Positions 18,335 through 31,870 of a DNA stretch of 64,000 nt are shown in pieces; within the stretch, counting starts at the first letter, position 1, and the number at the start of each line of letters is the position of its first letter. Source of the stretch: an uncultured Amylibacter sp. (GTDB lineage Bacteria; Pseudomonadota; Alphaproteobacteria; Rhodobacterales; Rhodobacteraceae); the NCBI GenBank assembly GCA_943846615.1, contig OX044354.1, positions 1,443,001 to 1,507,000 on the forward strand. Direction: 5' to 3'. The notes under the pieces are model-generated. The model ran no database searches. It had not been told where the DNA came from and worked only from the letters and a program-made list of their open reading frames with translations. Both the position numbers and the translations under genes were made by a program.

Positions 18335-19179
18335 AGGTTTTGGTATTTGGAAAAACGGGACAGGTTGCAACCGAACTGGCCAAACGTGGGAACGTAATCG
18401 CCATCGGGCGAGATCAGGCCGATTTTTCTGATGCGGAATCTGTGATCTCAATCGTTGAGCAAACCGATGCGGATGTGATCATCAACGCCGTTGCCTATAC
18501 CGCGGTGGATAAGGCTGAAGAAGAAGAAGCACTGGCGGCATCCGTCAACGGCACAACTGTTGCGCAAATGGCAATCGTTGCGGCGGCGCGGAACATTCCG
18601 TTGCTGCATATTTCCACCGATTATGTTTTCGCAGGCGACGGCACCGATGCGTGGAACCCGACGGATATGACTGCGCCATTGGGTGCATATGGACGTACCA
18701 AATTACTGGGCGAAGAGGGCGTTATCGCCGCTGGTGGCCCCCACGTCATTCTGCGCACGTCGTGGGTACTTTCCGCGCATTGTAATAATTTCGTAAAAAC
18801 CATGCTACGCCTTGGTGCCGATCGCGATGCGTTAAGCATCGTCAACGATCAAATCGGCGGGCCAACGGCGGCCGGTGACATTGCCGATGCATTACTGTCC
18901 ATCGCTGGGCAATTCGTCGCTGGTAACGGCGTAACAGGCACTTATCATTTCGCAGGCAATCCAAATTGCAGCTGGGCAGATTTCGCAGCGGAAATTTTCG
19001 CCCAGGCGGATCTGTCGGTCAACATCACTGGCATCCCCAGCGCGGATTATCCAACGCCTGCAACGCGTCCATTGAATTCGCGTATGGACTGCACCACATT
19101 ACATACTGATTATAACATTCAACAACCCGATTGGCGCGCGTCGCTGGCACAGGTTCTGACAGATTTAAAACAAGGCTGA
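18331..19179 (+). CDS. rfbD: dTDP-4-dehydrorhamnose reductase
   Basis: NADPH-dependent reductase making dTDP-L-rhamnose, last step of the pathway. 282 residues. The N-terminal loop is [15 protein letters not shown], followed by [22 protein letters not shown] and YGRTKLLGE (YxxxK catalytic pair), all typical of RmlD. The start ATG overlaps the rfbB stop by four bases, and it is followed after four bases by rfbA. Confidence 0.95.
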   Translation: MKVLVFGKTGQVATELAKRGNVIAIGRDQADFSDAESVISIVEQTDADVIINAVAYTAVDKAEEEEALAASVNGTTVAQMAIVAAARNIPLLHISTDYVFAGDGTDAWNPTDMTAPLGAYGRTKLLGEEGVIAAGGPHVILRTSWVLSAHCNNFVKTMLRLGADRDALSIVNDQIGGPTAAGDIADALLSIAGQFVAGNGVTGTYHFAGNPNCSWADFAAEIFAQADLSVNITGIPSADYPTPATRPLNSRMDCTTLHTDYNIQQPDWRASLAQVLTDLKQG

Positions 19180-19183
19180 TTTC

Positions 19184-20053
19184 ATGGAAAAGCGCAAAGG
19201 TATTTTATTAGCAGGTGGTTCAGGAACACGCTTGTACCCGATCACCATGGGCGTTTCAAAACAACTGTTGCCAATTTACGATAAACCAATGGTTTACTAC
19301 CCACTCAGCGTTTTGATGCTGGCGGGTATCCAAGAAATTGCGGTGATCACAACACCCGAAGATCAGGAGCAATTCCAACGTCTGTTGGGCGATGGATCAC
19401 AGTGGAACATCCAACTGACATACATCGAACAACCATCCCCCGATGGTCTGGCACAGGCGTTTATTCTGGCCGAGGATTTTCTGGATGGCGCCCCATCCGC
19501 GATGGTTCTGGGCGACAATATTTTTTATGGTCACGGCATGCGCGAGGCCTTGGCCGAAGCGGATGCAAGCCCCAAAGGCGCCAGCGTGTTTGGATACCAC
19601 GTGGCCGATCCTGAACGTTACGGCGTTGTTGATTTCGATGCGGATGGCACAGTAAAATCAATCATCGAAAAGCCTGAAAAACCCGCATCAAATTACGCGG
19701 TAACAGGCTTGTATTTCGTTGATGAAACCGCACCTGCACGGGCAAAACAGGTAAAACCTTCGCTGCGCGGCGAATTGGAAATCACCACGTTGTTGGAAAG
19801 CTATCTGAAAGATGACGACTTGAATTTACAAAAGATGGGTCGTGGTTTTGCGTGGTTGGATACGGGCACACACGGCAGTTTGTTGGACGCGGGCAATTTC
19901 GTACGCACCTTGGAAAAACGCCAAGGTCTACAAATTGGGTGCCCCGAAGAGATCGCATATAAAAACGAATGGATCACACTTTCGGACGTGAAAGAATTGG
20001 CGAAAAAGTTTTCAAAGAACGCTTATGGCGCCTATCTGAATGCGCTGACCTAA
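19184..20053 (+). CDS. rfbA: Glucose-1-phosphate thymidylyltransferase
   Basis: Activates glucose 1-phosphate with dTTP; first and feedback-controlled step of dTDP-rhamnose synthesis, though last in the operon. 289 residues. The nucleotide-binding signature [20 protein letters not shown] is near residue 9, then [11 protein letters not shown], the metal site [25 protein letters not shown] and [14 protein letters not shown]. It lies four bases after rfbD. The frame ends cleanly before a 71-base spacer to the next gene. Confidence 0.96.
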   Translation: MEKRKGILLAGGSGTRLYPITMGVSKQLLPIYDKPMVYYPLSVLMLAGIQEIAVITTPEDQEQFQRLLGDGSQWNIQLTYIEQPSPDGLAQAFILAEDFLDGAPSAMVLGDNIFYGHGMREALAEADASPKGASVFGYHVADPERYGVVDFDADGTVKSIIEKPEKPASNYAVTGLYFVDETAPARAKQVKPSLRGELEITTLLESYLKDDDLNLQKMGRGFAWLDTGTHGSLLDAGNFVRTLEKRQGLQIGCPEEIAYKNEWITLSDVKELAKKFSKNAYGAYLNALT

Positions 20054-20124
20054 GGAATTTCTTGCTATTTCGCCAATCTCGGTTTTACTGATTTCAGTCA
20101 GTATCCTAAATCGATGGTGAAATC

Positions 20125-22671
20125 ATGAAATCACATGCCAAAGCAGTTGTCATCGGGGGCGGCGTTGTCGGCTGTTCCGTTCTGTATCATCTGGCCAAAG
20201 CGGGCTGGAAAGACGTAATGTTGATCGAGCGATCCGAATTAACCAGCGGATCATCATGGCATGCGGCGGGTGGATTTCACACGTTAAATGGCGATCCAAA
20301 CGTCGCGAAATTACAGGCCTATACCGTCGGCCTGTACGAAGAGCTTGAAGAGATTTCGGGCCAATCCTGTTCGTTGCATTTGACGGGCGGCGTGATGATG
20401 GCGGACAGTCCAGAACGCATGGATTTCCTACGAATGACCCACGCACGCGGGCGCTGTTTGGGCATGGAAACCGAATTAATCACCCCATCAGAGGCGAAGG
20501 CGATGTTCCCGTTAATGGACGAAAGCAATTTTGTCGGCGCATTATGGGATCCCGTAGAGGGCCATCTTGATCCATCGGGCACAACACATGCCTACGCCAA
20601 AGCGGCCAAGGTTTTGGGCGCGGACATTGAATTGCGAAATCCCGTAATCGAAATTACCCAAGACAGTGATGGCACGTGGAATGTCGTCACAAAAAACGGC
20701 ACAGTTAAGGCCGAACATGTGGTCAATGCGGGCGGGCTATGGGCGCGCGAAGTGGGGCGCATGGTTGGGCTGGAACTGCCTGTTTTGGCCATGGAACACA
20801 TGTACCTCTTAACCGAAGAGATGCCCGAAATCGTAGAATTCAACCAAGATACAGATCGTGAATTAATCGGCGTCATCGATTTCAAAGGCGAGATTTATAC
20901 CCGCCAAGAACGCAACGGCCTGTTATTGGGCACTTATGAGAAAGCGTGTAAACCTTGGTCACCTTTGAACACGCCGTGGGATTTTGGGCATGAATTATTG
21001 CAACCCGATCTGGATCGCATTTCGCCATCACTAGAGGTGGCGTTCAAACATTTCCCAGCCTTTGAAAATGCAGGTATTAAACAGGTCATCAACGGGCCAT
21101 TTACGTTCGCACCAGATGGCAATCCGCTGGTTGGGCCAGTTCCCGGATTAACAAACTATTGGTCTGCCTGCGCGGTTATGGCGGGGTTTTCGCAGGGCGG
21201 CGGTGTTGGTCTGGCGCTGGCGAATTGGATGGTAGACGGTGATCCAGGTTTCGACATTTTCGCCATGGATGTGGCGCGTTACGGCGAATGGGCAACTTTG
21301 CGATACACAAATGCGAAGGTGCGCGAAAACTATTCACGGCGCTTTTCCATCAGCTACCCAAACGAGGAATTACCCGCTGCGCGACCGCAACAAACGACGC
21401 CACTGTACGATGTGATGAAGGATCAAAATCATGCCGTGATGGGTGATACTTGGGGTTTAGAAACGCCTCTATGGTTCGCCCCATCCGCAAAAGAAGCGCA
21501 CGATGTTTTATCTTTCCACCATTCCAACGATTTCGAACATATCGCGGCCGAGGTCGCGGCCGTACGTCATTCCGTTGGGATCACAGAAATTTCAAATTTC
21601 GCCAAATATGAAATCACAGGCACCGGGGCCGAGGCATTTCTGGATCGACTAATGACCAACACAATGCCCAAACAAGGGCGCATCGTGTTAACACCAATGT
21701 TAAACCAAAACGGCAAGCTTATCGGCGATTTCACCATCGCCAATGCCGGGCCAAATCGATTCATCATGTTCGGATCATTGGGCGCCACTAAATATCACAT
21801 GCGATGGTTTGAACAACATCAACCCGATGACGACAGCGTGAAAATTCGTCGCTTTGATATGACGTTACAGGGGCTGTCCATCGCGGGGCCGAATGCGCGC
21901 AAGGTTCTACAAAAACTGGTGGATTCGGACGTTTCCAATGCTGCATTCAAATTCATGGATTTCCGCGAAATGGATGTGAACGGTGCGCCCTGCATGATAA
22001 ATCGGATCAGCTACACAGGTGATCTGGGATATGAAATTTGGGTGGCACCCGAATATCAGCGCCGTGTTTATGACGGGCTGAAACAGGCAGGTGCTGGATT
22101 CAACATCCGCGATTTTGGCATGCGGGCATTATTGTCCATGCGGCTTGAAAAAAACTTCCCGACTTGGTTCGCCGAACTACGCCCGATTTATGGCCCGTTC
22201 GAGGGCGGTATGGAGCGGTTTGTGAAGTTAAACAAATCCGATTTCATTGGGCGTACACCCGCCACACAAGAATTGGCGGACGGGCCAAAATTACGCCGTA
22301 CCTCGTTTATTATTTCCGCAGGTACATGCGATGTAATGGGGGACGAACCTATATGGGCAAAAACCAACAAGTCATTTGAAACCATCGACCCCGCACATGG
22401 GCATGGTGCACCCCGCTTTGATGCCCAAGGAATTGAGATCGCAGGAAAAGATGCGCAGGTGCACGACGATTGGCGCGTCGTTGGTTGGGTCACATCAGGG
22501 GGCTATGCCCATACAGTTGGCGCATCAATGGCGCAGGGGTATATCCCGACGGACCTGTCTGAAATCGATGCGGATGGCATGTTTGAGATCGAGATTTTGG
22601 GCGAACGTCGCGCGGCGAAAATCGCGATTGAACCACCCTTTGATCCAACGGGCGCACGCATGCGTGGTTAG
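20125..22671 (+). CDS. Dimethylglycine/sarcosine dehydrogenase-like FAD oxidoreductase with GcvT domain
   Basis: 848 residues in two modules. Residues about 1-400 form a DAO-type FAD domain: VVIGGGVVGCSVLYHLA (8-24) and GSSWHAAGG, where H46 matches the histidine that carries covalent FAD in mitochondrial dimethylglycine dehydrogenase. Residues about 430-840 form a GcvT/T-protein tetrahydrofolate-binding module (SYTGDLGYEIWV, GMRALLSMRLEK, FIGRT). It oxidatively demethylates N-methylglycine derivatives and passes the C1 unit to tetrahydrofolate, a route used by roseobacters to consume betaine-derived compounds. Exact substrate (dimethylglycine, sarcosine or another) is not decidable. It is alone on its strand; its stop lies one base from the convergent sulfotransferase stop. 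Confidence 0.88.
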   Translation: MKSHAKAVVIGGGVVGCSVLYHLAKAGWKDVMLIERSELTSGSSWHAAGGFHTLNGDPNVAKLQAYTVGLYEELEEISGQSCSLHLTGGVMMADSPERMDFLRMTHARGRCLGMETELITPSEAKAMFPLMDESNFVGALWDPVEGHLDPSGTTHAYAKAAKVLGADIELRNPVIEITQDSDGTWNVVTKNGTVKAEHVVNAGGLWAREVGRMVGLELPVLAMEHMYLLTEEMPEIVEFNQDTDRELIGVIDFKGEIYTRQERNGLLLGTYEKACKPWSPLNTPWDFGHELLQPDLDRISPSLEVAFKHFPAFENAGIKQVINGPFTFAPDGNPLVGPVPGLTNYWSACAVMAGFSQGGGVGLALANWMVDGDPGFDIFAMDVARYGEWATLRYTNAKVRENYSRRFSISYPNEELPAARPQQTTPLYDVMKDQNHAVMGDTWGLETPLWFAPSAKEAHDVLSFHHSNDFEHIAAEVAAVRHSVGITEISNFAKYEITGTGAEAFLDRLMTNTMPKQGRIVLTPMLNQNGKLIGDFTIANAGPNRFIMFGSLGATKYHMRWFEQHQPDDDSVKIRRFDMTLQGLSIAGPNARKVLQKLVDSDVSNAAFKFMDFREMDVNGAPCMINRISYTGDLGYEIWVAPEYQRRVYDGLKQAGAGFNIRDFGMRALLSMRLEKNFPTWFAELRPIYGPFEGGMERFVKLNKSDFIGRTPATQELADGPKLRRTSFIISAGTCDVMGDEPIWAKTNKSFETIDPAHGHGAPRFDAQGIEIAGKDAQVHDDWRVVGWVTSGGYAHTVGASMAQGYIPTDLSEIDADGMFEIEILGERRAAKIAIEPPFDPTGARMRG

Positions 22672-22672
22672 C

Positions 22673-23419
22673 TTATTTATGGTGCCAATGGCTGGGGTCC
22701 ACAAATTTGCGCACCTTGGCGATGGCGAAATTTACGCCATCCATGCGCATCACCATGCGTTTCAAATCCGCGGTATCGCCCGATAAAATATCGCTGGTTT
22801 GTAGCTCCGTCACATTGGAGACGGTTTTCATCAACTGATCCAATCGCGCATCATATTGATTGCCGACTTCGTTCCAAAATTTGGGGTCTGTTGAATACTG
22901 CGCCATGAAACTGGTCTTGATACAAGATTTTACAAAACTGTCACGCTCACGACGCACCACGACCCATTCTGCATCAGGGAAAGCATTGTCAAACATGCGC
23001 CACAACAGCGTCAGTTTCGGTTCTTTGTACAGCCAACGCTGTTTGTGATTGTAACCCTGTTCTTCGATGATTTGGCGCATCCGCAATCGCAAACCTACCC
23101 GTCGATCACCCACAGGATATCGTAACTTTCTGTCTGCATTCGGGCTTGGCAAACTGGTAATCCCCGTCGCATCACCCCCAGCGGCGCGTAGGGTTGGCTT
23201 TAGGATTTTTTGACGGATTTCATTGTTTTCGAAAAACCCACGAATGTTTTCACCAGTTCCGGGAACCGTATCTCCCGTCCATGCGCCAAATTCATGCAAC
23301 AACCCCGCCACCAACGACGTGCCAGATCGCGGTAATCCAACAACAAAAATCGGCCGATTGAACGGCAATGTTGGGTCCTGGGGTTTCTGTACGATTTTCA
23401 CTTGGATCGGTTGTACCAT
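22673..23419 (-). CDS. Sulfotransferase-family protein
   Basis: 248 residues. The 5'-phosphosulfate loop FVVGLPRSGTSLVAGLL lies near residue 26, and a later VVVRRERDSFVKS segment fits the 3'-phosphate-binding region. Such proteins transfer sulfate from PAPS to sugars, lipids or peptides; the acceptor here is unknown. I start at ATG 23419, which has AAGGA eight bases upstream. The alternative ATG at 23452 overlaps the folC stop as ATGGATGA and adds eleven residues, which would make coupling to folC tight. It is downstream of accD and folC on the same strand, probably a passenger in that operon. Confidence 0.8.
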   Translation of the reverse strand: MVQPIQVKIVQKPQDPTLPFNRPIFVVGLPRSGTSLVAGLLHEFGAWTGDTVPGTGENIRGFFENNEIRQKILKPTLRAAGGDATGITSLPSPNADRKLRYPVGDRRVGLRLRMRQIIEEQGYNHKQRWLYKEPKLTLLWRMFDNAFPDAEWVVVRRERDSFVKSCIKTSFMAQYSTDPKFWNEVGNQYDARLDQLMKTVSNVTELQTSDILSGDTADLKRMVMRMDGVNFAIAKVRKFVDPSHWHHK

Positions 23420-23444
23420 CAAATCATTCCTTCGTTCGGAATGT

Positions 23445-24716
23445 TCATCCATTTAATTGCAGAACATTCCCCGCCAAATATAACGACCCACATATTAAAA
23501 TTCTGGCTGTCGGATCGGTCTTAACTATATCAGCAACCGCAGTTTCAAAATCGGTCGCTTCCTGTGCATCAAACCCGACTTCGCGCGCCGCTTCAACTGT
23601 TTCTTGCGCGGACAGCGTCGCCGACTCGCCCGGAATAGATACGCCATACAGTTTATCCGTACGCGTTTTCAACGGTTCCATATATCCCGTCGCATCCTTG
23701 GTGTTCAGCATCCCAACCACCAAATACAGATTACGATCGGGCAGGCGGCCCAACGCCTCTGCTAATGCGTAACCGGCCGCTTTGTTGTGGCCACCATCCA
23801 GCCAGATTTCCGCATCACCTGCTGCATCAATCAACGGCCCATGGCGTAATTTTTGCATCCGCGCGGGCCAATTTGCGTTTAACATCGCACCCTCAAATGC
23901 CACATCATCCTTGCCTAGATACCGCAGGGTCGCGATTGCGATGCCCGCGTTTTGCACCTGATGCGCACCGATCAATGCGGGCATTGGTAAATCCAACAAT
24001 CCGTTTTCATCTTGGTATACCAAGCGCCCGTTCTCTTCCCAAACGTGCCAATGTTGTCCGTATATTTTACAGGTCGCACCAACTTCGCCGGCTTTCGCCT
24101 CTATCACGTCCAGCGCTTCATCTTGTTGGGGGCCGACAATTGCAAAACAGTTGCGTTTCAAAATACCCGCCTTTTCGCCCGCAATTTCCGCCAGCGTTTC
24201 ACCCAGATATTGTTGATGGTCGATGGAAACAGGCGTGATCACCGCAATAGCAGGCTGATCCACTACGTTCGTGGCATCCAGTCGCCCACCTAAACCAACC
24301 TCCAGCAAGGTGTAATCCGCCGCCGTTCGTGAAAACGCCAGCAACGCGGCGCAGGTTGTGATTTCGAAATAGGTAATTGGTACGCCACCGTTTGCCGCCT
24401 CGCATTCCGCCAGATAATCAGCCAATGATGCCTCATCGATAATCTCGCCCGACAAAACGATGCGTTCGTGAAACCGCGCCAAATGCGGGGAGGTATAGGC
24501 ATGGCATTTATCGCCCGCCGCCTCTAGGCCCGCACGGATCATTGCCTGTGTCGAGCCTTTACCATTGGTACCCGCGATGTGAATCGCAGGCGGCATTGTT
24601 TGTTCGGGATTGCCCAACGCATCCAACAAACGCGTCATTCGATCCAAGGTTAAATCAATGATCTTGGGATGTAACGACATCAACCGATCAAGGATAACAT
24701 CGCTGGAACTGCTCAC
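23445..24716 (-). CDS. folC: Bifunctional folylpolyglutamate/dihydrofolate synthase
   Basis: Adds glutamate to dihydropteroate and folates using ATP. 423 residues. The ATP loop HIAGTNGKGSTQAMI is near residue 47, YTSPHLARFHERI is the omega-loop/substrate region, LLEVGLGGRLDATNVV follows, and WLDGGHNKAAG marks the C-terminal domain. The start is GTG: GTGA overlaps the accD stop (24713-24716). The order accD-folC is common in proteobacteria and supports the call. Confidence 0.96.
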   Translation of the reverse strand: MSSSSDVILDRLMSLHPKIIDLTLDRMTRLLDALGNPEQTMPPAIHIAGTNGKGSTQAMIRAGLEAAGDKCHAYTSPHLARFHERIVLSGEIIDEASLADYLAECEAANGGVPITYFEITTCAALLAFSRTAADYTLLEVGLGGRLDATNVVDQPAIAVITPVSIDHQQYLGETLAEIAGEKAGILKRNCFAIVGPQQDEALDVIEAKAGEVGATCKIYGQHWHVWEENGRLVYQDENGLLDLPMPALIGAHQVQNAGIAIATLRYLGKDDVAFEGAMLNANWPARMQKLRHGPLIDAAGDAEIWLDGGHNKAAGYALAEALGRLPDRNLYLVVGMLNTKDATGYMEPLKTRTDKLYGVSIPGESATLSAQETVEAAREVGFDAQEATDFETAVADIVKTDPTARILICGSLYLAGNVLQLNG

Positions 24717-25624
24717 GCTTTGGCGCTCTTATCTTCGATTTTCGCAGGCGCTGGCAATTCACCTTTGATGGCTGGGGTCTGTTTCATCAGCATACGCACA
24801 ATGGTAATCAACTCTTCGCGCATTTCGTTGCGATGCGTAACCCGATCCAACATACCATGATCCAACAGGTATTCGGCACGTTGGAAACCTTCGGGCAGTT
24901 TTTCACGGATTGTTTGTTCAATCACGCGCGGGCCCGCAAAACAGATCAACGCGTTTGGTTCTGCAATATGCACATCACCCAACATCGCATATGATGCTGT
25001 AACACCACCTGTCGTCGGATGCGTTAACACCACGATAAACGGCAGGTTCTTTTCCTTTAGCATCTGCAACGCAACCGTTGTGCGTGGCATCTGCATCAGG
25101 GATAAAATCCCCTCTTGCATACGTGCACCACCTGCGGCGGAAAACAGGATCAACGGGCATTTCTTTTTCACCGCTTGTTCACAGGCGGCGATAATCGCAT
25201 TGCCCACGGCCATGCCCATCGAGCCACCCATAAAGGTGAAATCCTGAACGGCGACGACAACTTTGGATTTGCCCATTTCACCATGCGCCAACAGCATCGC
25301 ATCCTTTTCGCCCGTCTTCTTACGGGCATCTTTCATCCGGTCTGTATATTTCTTCTGATCGCGGAATTTCAGCGGATCGGCCAATGGCTCTGCTGCTTCG
25401 AATTCGTTAAATACACCACCATCAAACATCGAAACACAGCGTTCGCGTGGTGTAATGTTCATGTGGTGGTCACAATTGGTACAAACGTTCAAATTATCGG
25501 CCAATTCGCGGTGAAACAGCATGGTTCCGCATTCTTTACACTTGGTCCACAGATTGTCTGGGGTTTCGCGGCGCGAGAAGATCGAATTGATCTTCGGCTT
25601 CATATAGTTGGAAATCCAGTTCAT
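24713..25624 (-). CDS. accD: Acetyl-CoA carboxylase carboxyltransferase subunit beta
   Basis: Beta half of the carboxyltransferase that makes malonyl-CoA for fatty acid synthesis, acting with AccA. 303 residues. N-terminal zinc ribbon with C29, C32, C48, C51. The crotonase-fold core shows GGSMGMAVGNAI, FSAAGGARMQEGI, HPTTGGVTASYA and FAGPRVIEQT. It is followed directly by folC with a four-base overlap. The spacer to the CPBP gene is 60 bases. Confidence 0.97.
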   Translation of the reverse strand: MNWISNYMKPKINSIFSRRETPDNLWTKCKECGTMLFHRELADNLNVCTNCDHHMNITPRERCVSMFDGGVFNEFEAAEPLADPLKFRDQKKYTDRMKDARKKTGEKDAMLLAHGEMGKSKVVVAVQDFTFMGGSMGMAVGNAIIAACEQAVKKKCPLILFSAAGGARMQEGILSLMQMPRTTVALQMLKEKNLPFIVVLTHPTTGGVTASYAMLGDVHIAEPNALICFAGPRVIEQTIREKLPEGFQRAEYLLDHGMLDRVTHRNEMREELITIVRMLMKQTPAIKGELPAPAKIEDKSAKA

Positions 25625-25684
25625 GCTCGTCTGCCTTCTTTTGTGCTGTCCATAACTTTTAAAGTCCTATGCGATGAATTGCAA

Positions 25685-26575
25685 TCATCTGCGTTCACGC
25701 CATTCCATAATTGCGAAATAGATCGCGAACATGATAGCAGAGCTGATTAACATCGTGCTTGCCGCCGCCGCCATTAATTCCGGCTTGTCGAAATAATCAG
25801 GTGCTACAAACCGTGCCAAACCGCTAATTTGTTCCTGATATGACACATAAAACATCGCCCCAAAATTATTCGCGAAATGCACACCAATCGCCGCACCCAG
25901 ATTGCCGGTACGATAGGTAAGGTCAGCCAAGAATAGCCCCAGCAACCCTGTTGCCCCAACAATCATCCATCCAACAGTCACACCTAATTCCGTGCTGAAA
26001 TGTGCCAATCCAAACAAGATCGACGGGATCACCATATAAACAAACCGATTGTTTACCCACGCCGCCAATTGCTGTTGCAAATAACCACGAAACAAAATCT
26101 CTTCGGCGCTGACTTGGATAAGCATTAAACACAGACCCAGCGGCAATAACGCCAACCAACGACCAAAGGCGATATTTTCCACGATACGATCATCGGTTGG
26201 AAACAGTGTTTGCGTGGTGATCAAAAACACTGCGCTGATCACAACGGCCCAGCCGAAACATTTCAAAAATGTCCCCTTTGGCCCACCCAATAACGATCCC
26301 ATGCCGCGTTTATGAAACAGCGCCACAACGGCCCAAAACACGCCGACCCAAACAACGAATGTCAGCAACAGAAAATATACCGCGATTGGTGTGGTGAATT
26401 TCCCCTGCGCTAAATCGCCCAGACCGGGAATATCCAAAAACATCGGCATAACAGCCAACAAAATTGACGAGAAAATGAAATATCCCGCCGCCCAAACCAC
26501 CAGCGTCAATAAAACCTTCCACCAGCGTGTTTCACTGAATGCGGGTTGAATGTATGTCGCGAAATTCTGGTTCAT
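25685..26575 (-). CDS. CPBP-family intramembrane metalloprotease
   Basis: 296 residues with about eight hydrophobic spans. Signature motif 1 EEILFRGYLQ (glutamates about 158-159), motif 2 FGLAHF (histidine about 192) and a later GVHFANNF supply the expected metal ligands of the Abi/CPBP (Rce1-like) family in the inner membrane. Substrates of bacterial members are mostly unknown. I start at ATG 26575 with CGGAG upstream, rather than the longer frame from 26629. Divergent from fadH; the 129-base spacer contains a palindrome. Confidence 0.88.
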   Translation of the reverse strand: MNQNFATYIQPAFSETRWWKVLLTLVVWAAGYFIFSSILLAVMPMFLDIPGLGDLAQGKFTTPIAVYFLLLTFVVWVGVFWAVVALFHKRGMGSLLGGPKGTFLKCFGWAVVISAVFLITTQTLFPTDDRIVENIAFGRWLALLPLGLCLMLIQVSAEEILFRGYLQQQLAAWVNNRFVYMVIPSILFGLAHFSTELGVTVGWMIVGATGLLGLFLADLTYRTGNLGAAIGVHFANNFGAMFYVSYQEQISGLARFVAPDYFDKPELMAAAASTMLISSAIMFAIYFAIMEWRERR

Positions 26576-26608
26576 GGCTTGGCTCCGTTTCGGGTTGATG
26601 CACACTAA

Positions 26609-29700
<3,092 letters not shown>

Positions 29701-29747
29701 ATTTCCACTATAATGTTTCTAAACCAAGCTTGTCCTTTTGAAAGCGC

Positions 29748-30497
29748 ATGTCAATGTCCACAGTAAATACAATCGATCCATCCGAAGTCGCCAAATTCGA
29801 GGCCATGGCCGCCGAATGGTGGGATGTAGATGGCAAATTCAAACCGCTACACATGTTGAACCCAACGCGGCTGGATTACATCGTCGATCAAATCGCCGCC
29901 GAATTCGCGCGCGATTTATCCGTCAACGAACCGTTCAAGGGTTTGCGCATTCTCGATATCGGTTGCGGTGGCGGGTTATTGTCCGAACCCATGGCACGCC
30001 TTGGCGCAACAGTTGTGGGCGCGGACGCAGCGGCGGGCAATATTCCCGTGGCCCAAATTCACGCAGAACAATCAGGTCTGAACATCGATTATCGCCACAC
30101 CACAGCCGAGGCGATTGCCGCATCTGGCGAACAGTTCGACGTCGTGTTGAATATGGAGGTCGTCGAACACGTCGCCGACCCGCTTGGCTTTCTAACTGCC
30201 TGTAAAGATTTGCTTAAAGACAACGGCTTGTTGCTGTGTTCCACAATAAACCGCAACCCCAAGAGTTATCTGATGGCAATTATTGGCGCTGAACATATTA
30301 TGCGTTGGTTGCCAAAGGGCACCCATGAATGGGACAAGTTCATCACGCCAGACGAATTATATGAATTGATAAACAGTGCGGGATTAACCCCTGTGGATCG
30401 CAAAGGTTTCGTTTTCAATCCGCTGAAATGGAGCTGGTCAATTTCATCGCGCGACCTATCGGTGAATTACGTGACCGCCAGCATCAAAAACCCCTAA
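29748..30497 (+). CDS. ubiG: Ubiquinone biosynthesis O-methyltransferase
   Basis: SAM-dependent methyltransferase for both O-methylations of ubiquinone. 249 residues. The N-terminal signature [20 protein letters not shown] leads to [12 protein letters not shown]; the SAM loop is [18 protein letters not shown]; then [11 protein letters not shown] and a C-terminal [13 protein letters not shown] membrane-association region, all UbiG-specific. Two nearby ATGs (29748, 29754) are possible starts. A TATAAT hexamer at 29709-29714 lies in the spacer, without a well-spaced -35 partner. Its TAA overlaps the convergent amidohydrolase stop. Confidence 0.95.
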   Translation: MSMSTVNTIDPSEVAKFEAMAAEWWDVDGKFKPLHMLNPTRLDYIVDQIAAEFARDLSVNEPFKGLRILDIGCGGGLLSEPMARLGATVVGADAAAGNIPVAQIHAEQSGLNIDYRHTTAEAIAASGEQFDVVLNMEVVEHVADPLGFLTACKDLLKDNGLLLCSTINRNPKSYLMAIIGAEHIMRWLPKGTHEWDKFITPDELYELINSAGLTPVDRKGFVFNPLKWSWSISSRDLSVNYVTASIKNP

Positions 30498-31378
30498 CGT
30501 GTTCCAATCTGATCCATACTGATCTTGCGATCAAACAACTCTTCCGCATTTTTATACGCTATGCGTTCTGCAATCTCGCGCGGGAAATGGGACAACCACT
30601 CTCGGTTTAGCCCGATCAAATATTCGTAATCATCCCACTGATCATTCACCCAAGTATCACTTCCAACCATCAGGCGTAGGTAGTGTTTTTCAATGATCTT
30701 GCGCCAGGCCGCAGTAATTTTGCCGTTATATAAAATCTCGTCCTCGCGGTATGATGTGTCTGCGTACATTTTCGGGTATTTATTCATCATCCGCATAACC
30801 ACACGGGCAGGTTCAGACATGCCCGCATGGGCCCAAATGATCGTCAGTTCAGGCTCGAATTCAAAAAACATTTCCACAGGCGCTGCGCCCGAATGCACAT
30901 GAATAGGGATGTCGCGTTCCACCGCCATCTTCGCCACAGCGCGTAACATCGGAATGTCATCTGGATCAATGTAATGGACATGGAATTCACCCAAACCCTC
31001 GTGTGGATAGCTGTCCAAACGTTCGTTCAGATAATCAATCATACCTTCAGCCTTCATCCAGTCCGATGATCCCGCACCCTTTTTATAGGGGCGCAATTCT
31101 GGCACCACGCGATTGGGCGCGTACTTCCATAACTTGATCGTACCTTGATCGGGCGTCGAAGAAACTAACGCCATCGCCACGCCCGTTTTATCCATCAATT
31201 TTATCACTGCCTCGGGGGGATATGGCCCCCAAGCGGGTTCCTTGTAATGAATGTGGGCGTCGAAAATAGGGACGTTTTTGATGTCGTCACCAATGGGTTT
31301 GTGATTTGAATCCGCCATTACGGATGAACAGACCATCAGACATGCAGCCTGTAAAATAATAAATGCATTTTTTCTCAT
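30494..31378 (-). CDS. Exported amidohydrolase-family (Amidohydro_2) protein
   Basis: 294 residues with an N-terminal signal peptide (basic MRKNAF, hydrophobic core, likely cut after SSVMA), so probably periplasmic. The TIM-barrel metal-hydrolase motifs are [29 protein letters not shown] and [10 protein letters not shown]. Relatives are metal-dependent hydrolases or decarboxylases; the substrate is unknown. A secreted member of this family is less usual. It follows a MarR-type regulator by 26 bases on the same strand and is the likely regulatory target. Its stop overlaps that of ubiG (CTAA). Confidence 0.82.
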   Translation of the reverse strand: MRKNAFIILQAACLMVCSSVMADSNHKPIGDDIKNVPIFDAHIHYKEPAWGPYPPEAVIKLMDKTGVAMALVSSTPDQGTIKLWKYAPNRVVPELRPYKKGAGSSDWMKAEGMIDYLNERLDSYPHEGLGEFHVHYIDPDDIPMLRAVAKMAVERDIPIHVHSGAAPVEMFFEFEPELTIIWAHAGMSEPARVVMRMMNKYPKMYADTSYREDEILYNGKITAAWRKIIEKHYLRLMVGSDTWVNDQWDDYEYLIGLNREWLSHFPREIAERIAYKNAEELFDRKISMDQIGTR

Positions 31379-31404
31379 GGCTACAGTGTAACCGAAAATG
31401 GATT

Positions 31405-31845
31405 CTATTCCAACGCGCTGCGAAACTCGCGTAAAAACCGCAACCCTTCGCGCAGGCGATCCTTACTTAGCCCCGACATTACATCCTCAAAAATAGGAGT
31501 AATAGACAGAACCGCTTCGTCACGTGCCCGATCACCTGCGTTTGAAATCGAAACCAATTTCTTGCGCGCATCATCCCAATCGGGACGAATATGAATGTAC
31601 CCATAGTTTTCCAGCTTACCCAAGGTATTGGTCATCGCGCCCTTGGTCAGATTAAAAATCTTAGCCAATTGCGCGGGGCTGCGTTCCCGGGTTTGGTTAG
31701 ACAGGTAATTCAGCATCACAAAATGCGATAGCTCCATACCCTTTGGCAACGCACGCGATAATCGCCCACGCATCAACTGTTCGGATGCTAACATCTCGGA
31801 AAACAGGGCGATTGCGATTGGGTCGCTGTCGGGATTATCGTGCAT
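31405..31845 (-). CDS. MarR-family transcriptional regulator
   Basis: 146 residues. The winged helix is RSPAQLAKIFNLTKGAMTNT followed by LGKLENYGYIHIRPDWDDARKK, where DDxRxK is the MarR wing. I start at ATG 31845; a GTG at 31854 would add three residues. It precedes the exported amidohydrolase gene by 26 bases, and a 13-base perfect palindrome lies 26 bases upstream of its start, the usual arrangement for an autoregulated MarR operon responding to a small phenolic or similar ligand. The ligand is unknown. Confidence 0.88.
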   Translation of the reverse strand: MHDNPDSDPIAIALFSEMLASEQLMRGRLSRALPKGMELSHFVMLNYLSNQTRERSPAQLAKIFNLTKGAMTNTLGKLENYGYIHIRPDWDDARKKLVSISNAGDRARDEAVLSITPIFEDVMSGLSKDRLREGLRFLREFRSALE

Positions 31846-31870
31846 AGTGGCCACTTGGGTTGATATGGGC

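Noticed and set aside
20087..20098. ACTGA-TT-TCAGT dyad before the dimethylglycine dehydrogenase-like gene
   Set aside because: Arms are only five bases and no regulator is nearby; a chance occurrence is likely.
25115..25750. 211-codon open frame antisense to accD
   Set aside because: Shadow of a well-conserved gene; no motif and it ends inside the CPBP gene.
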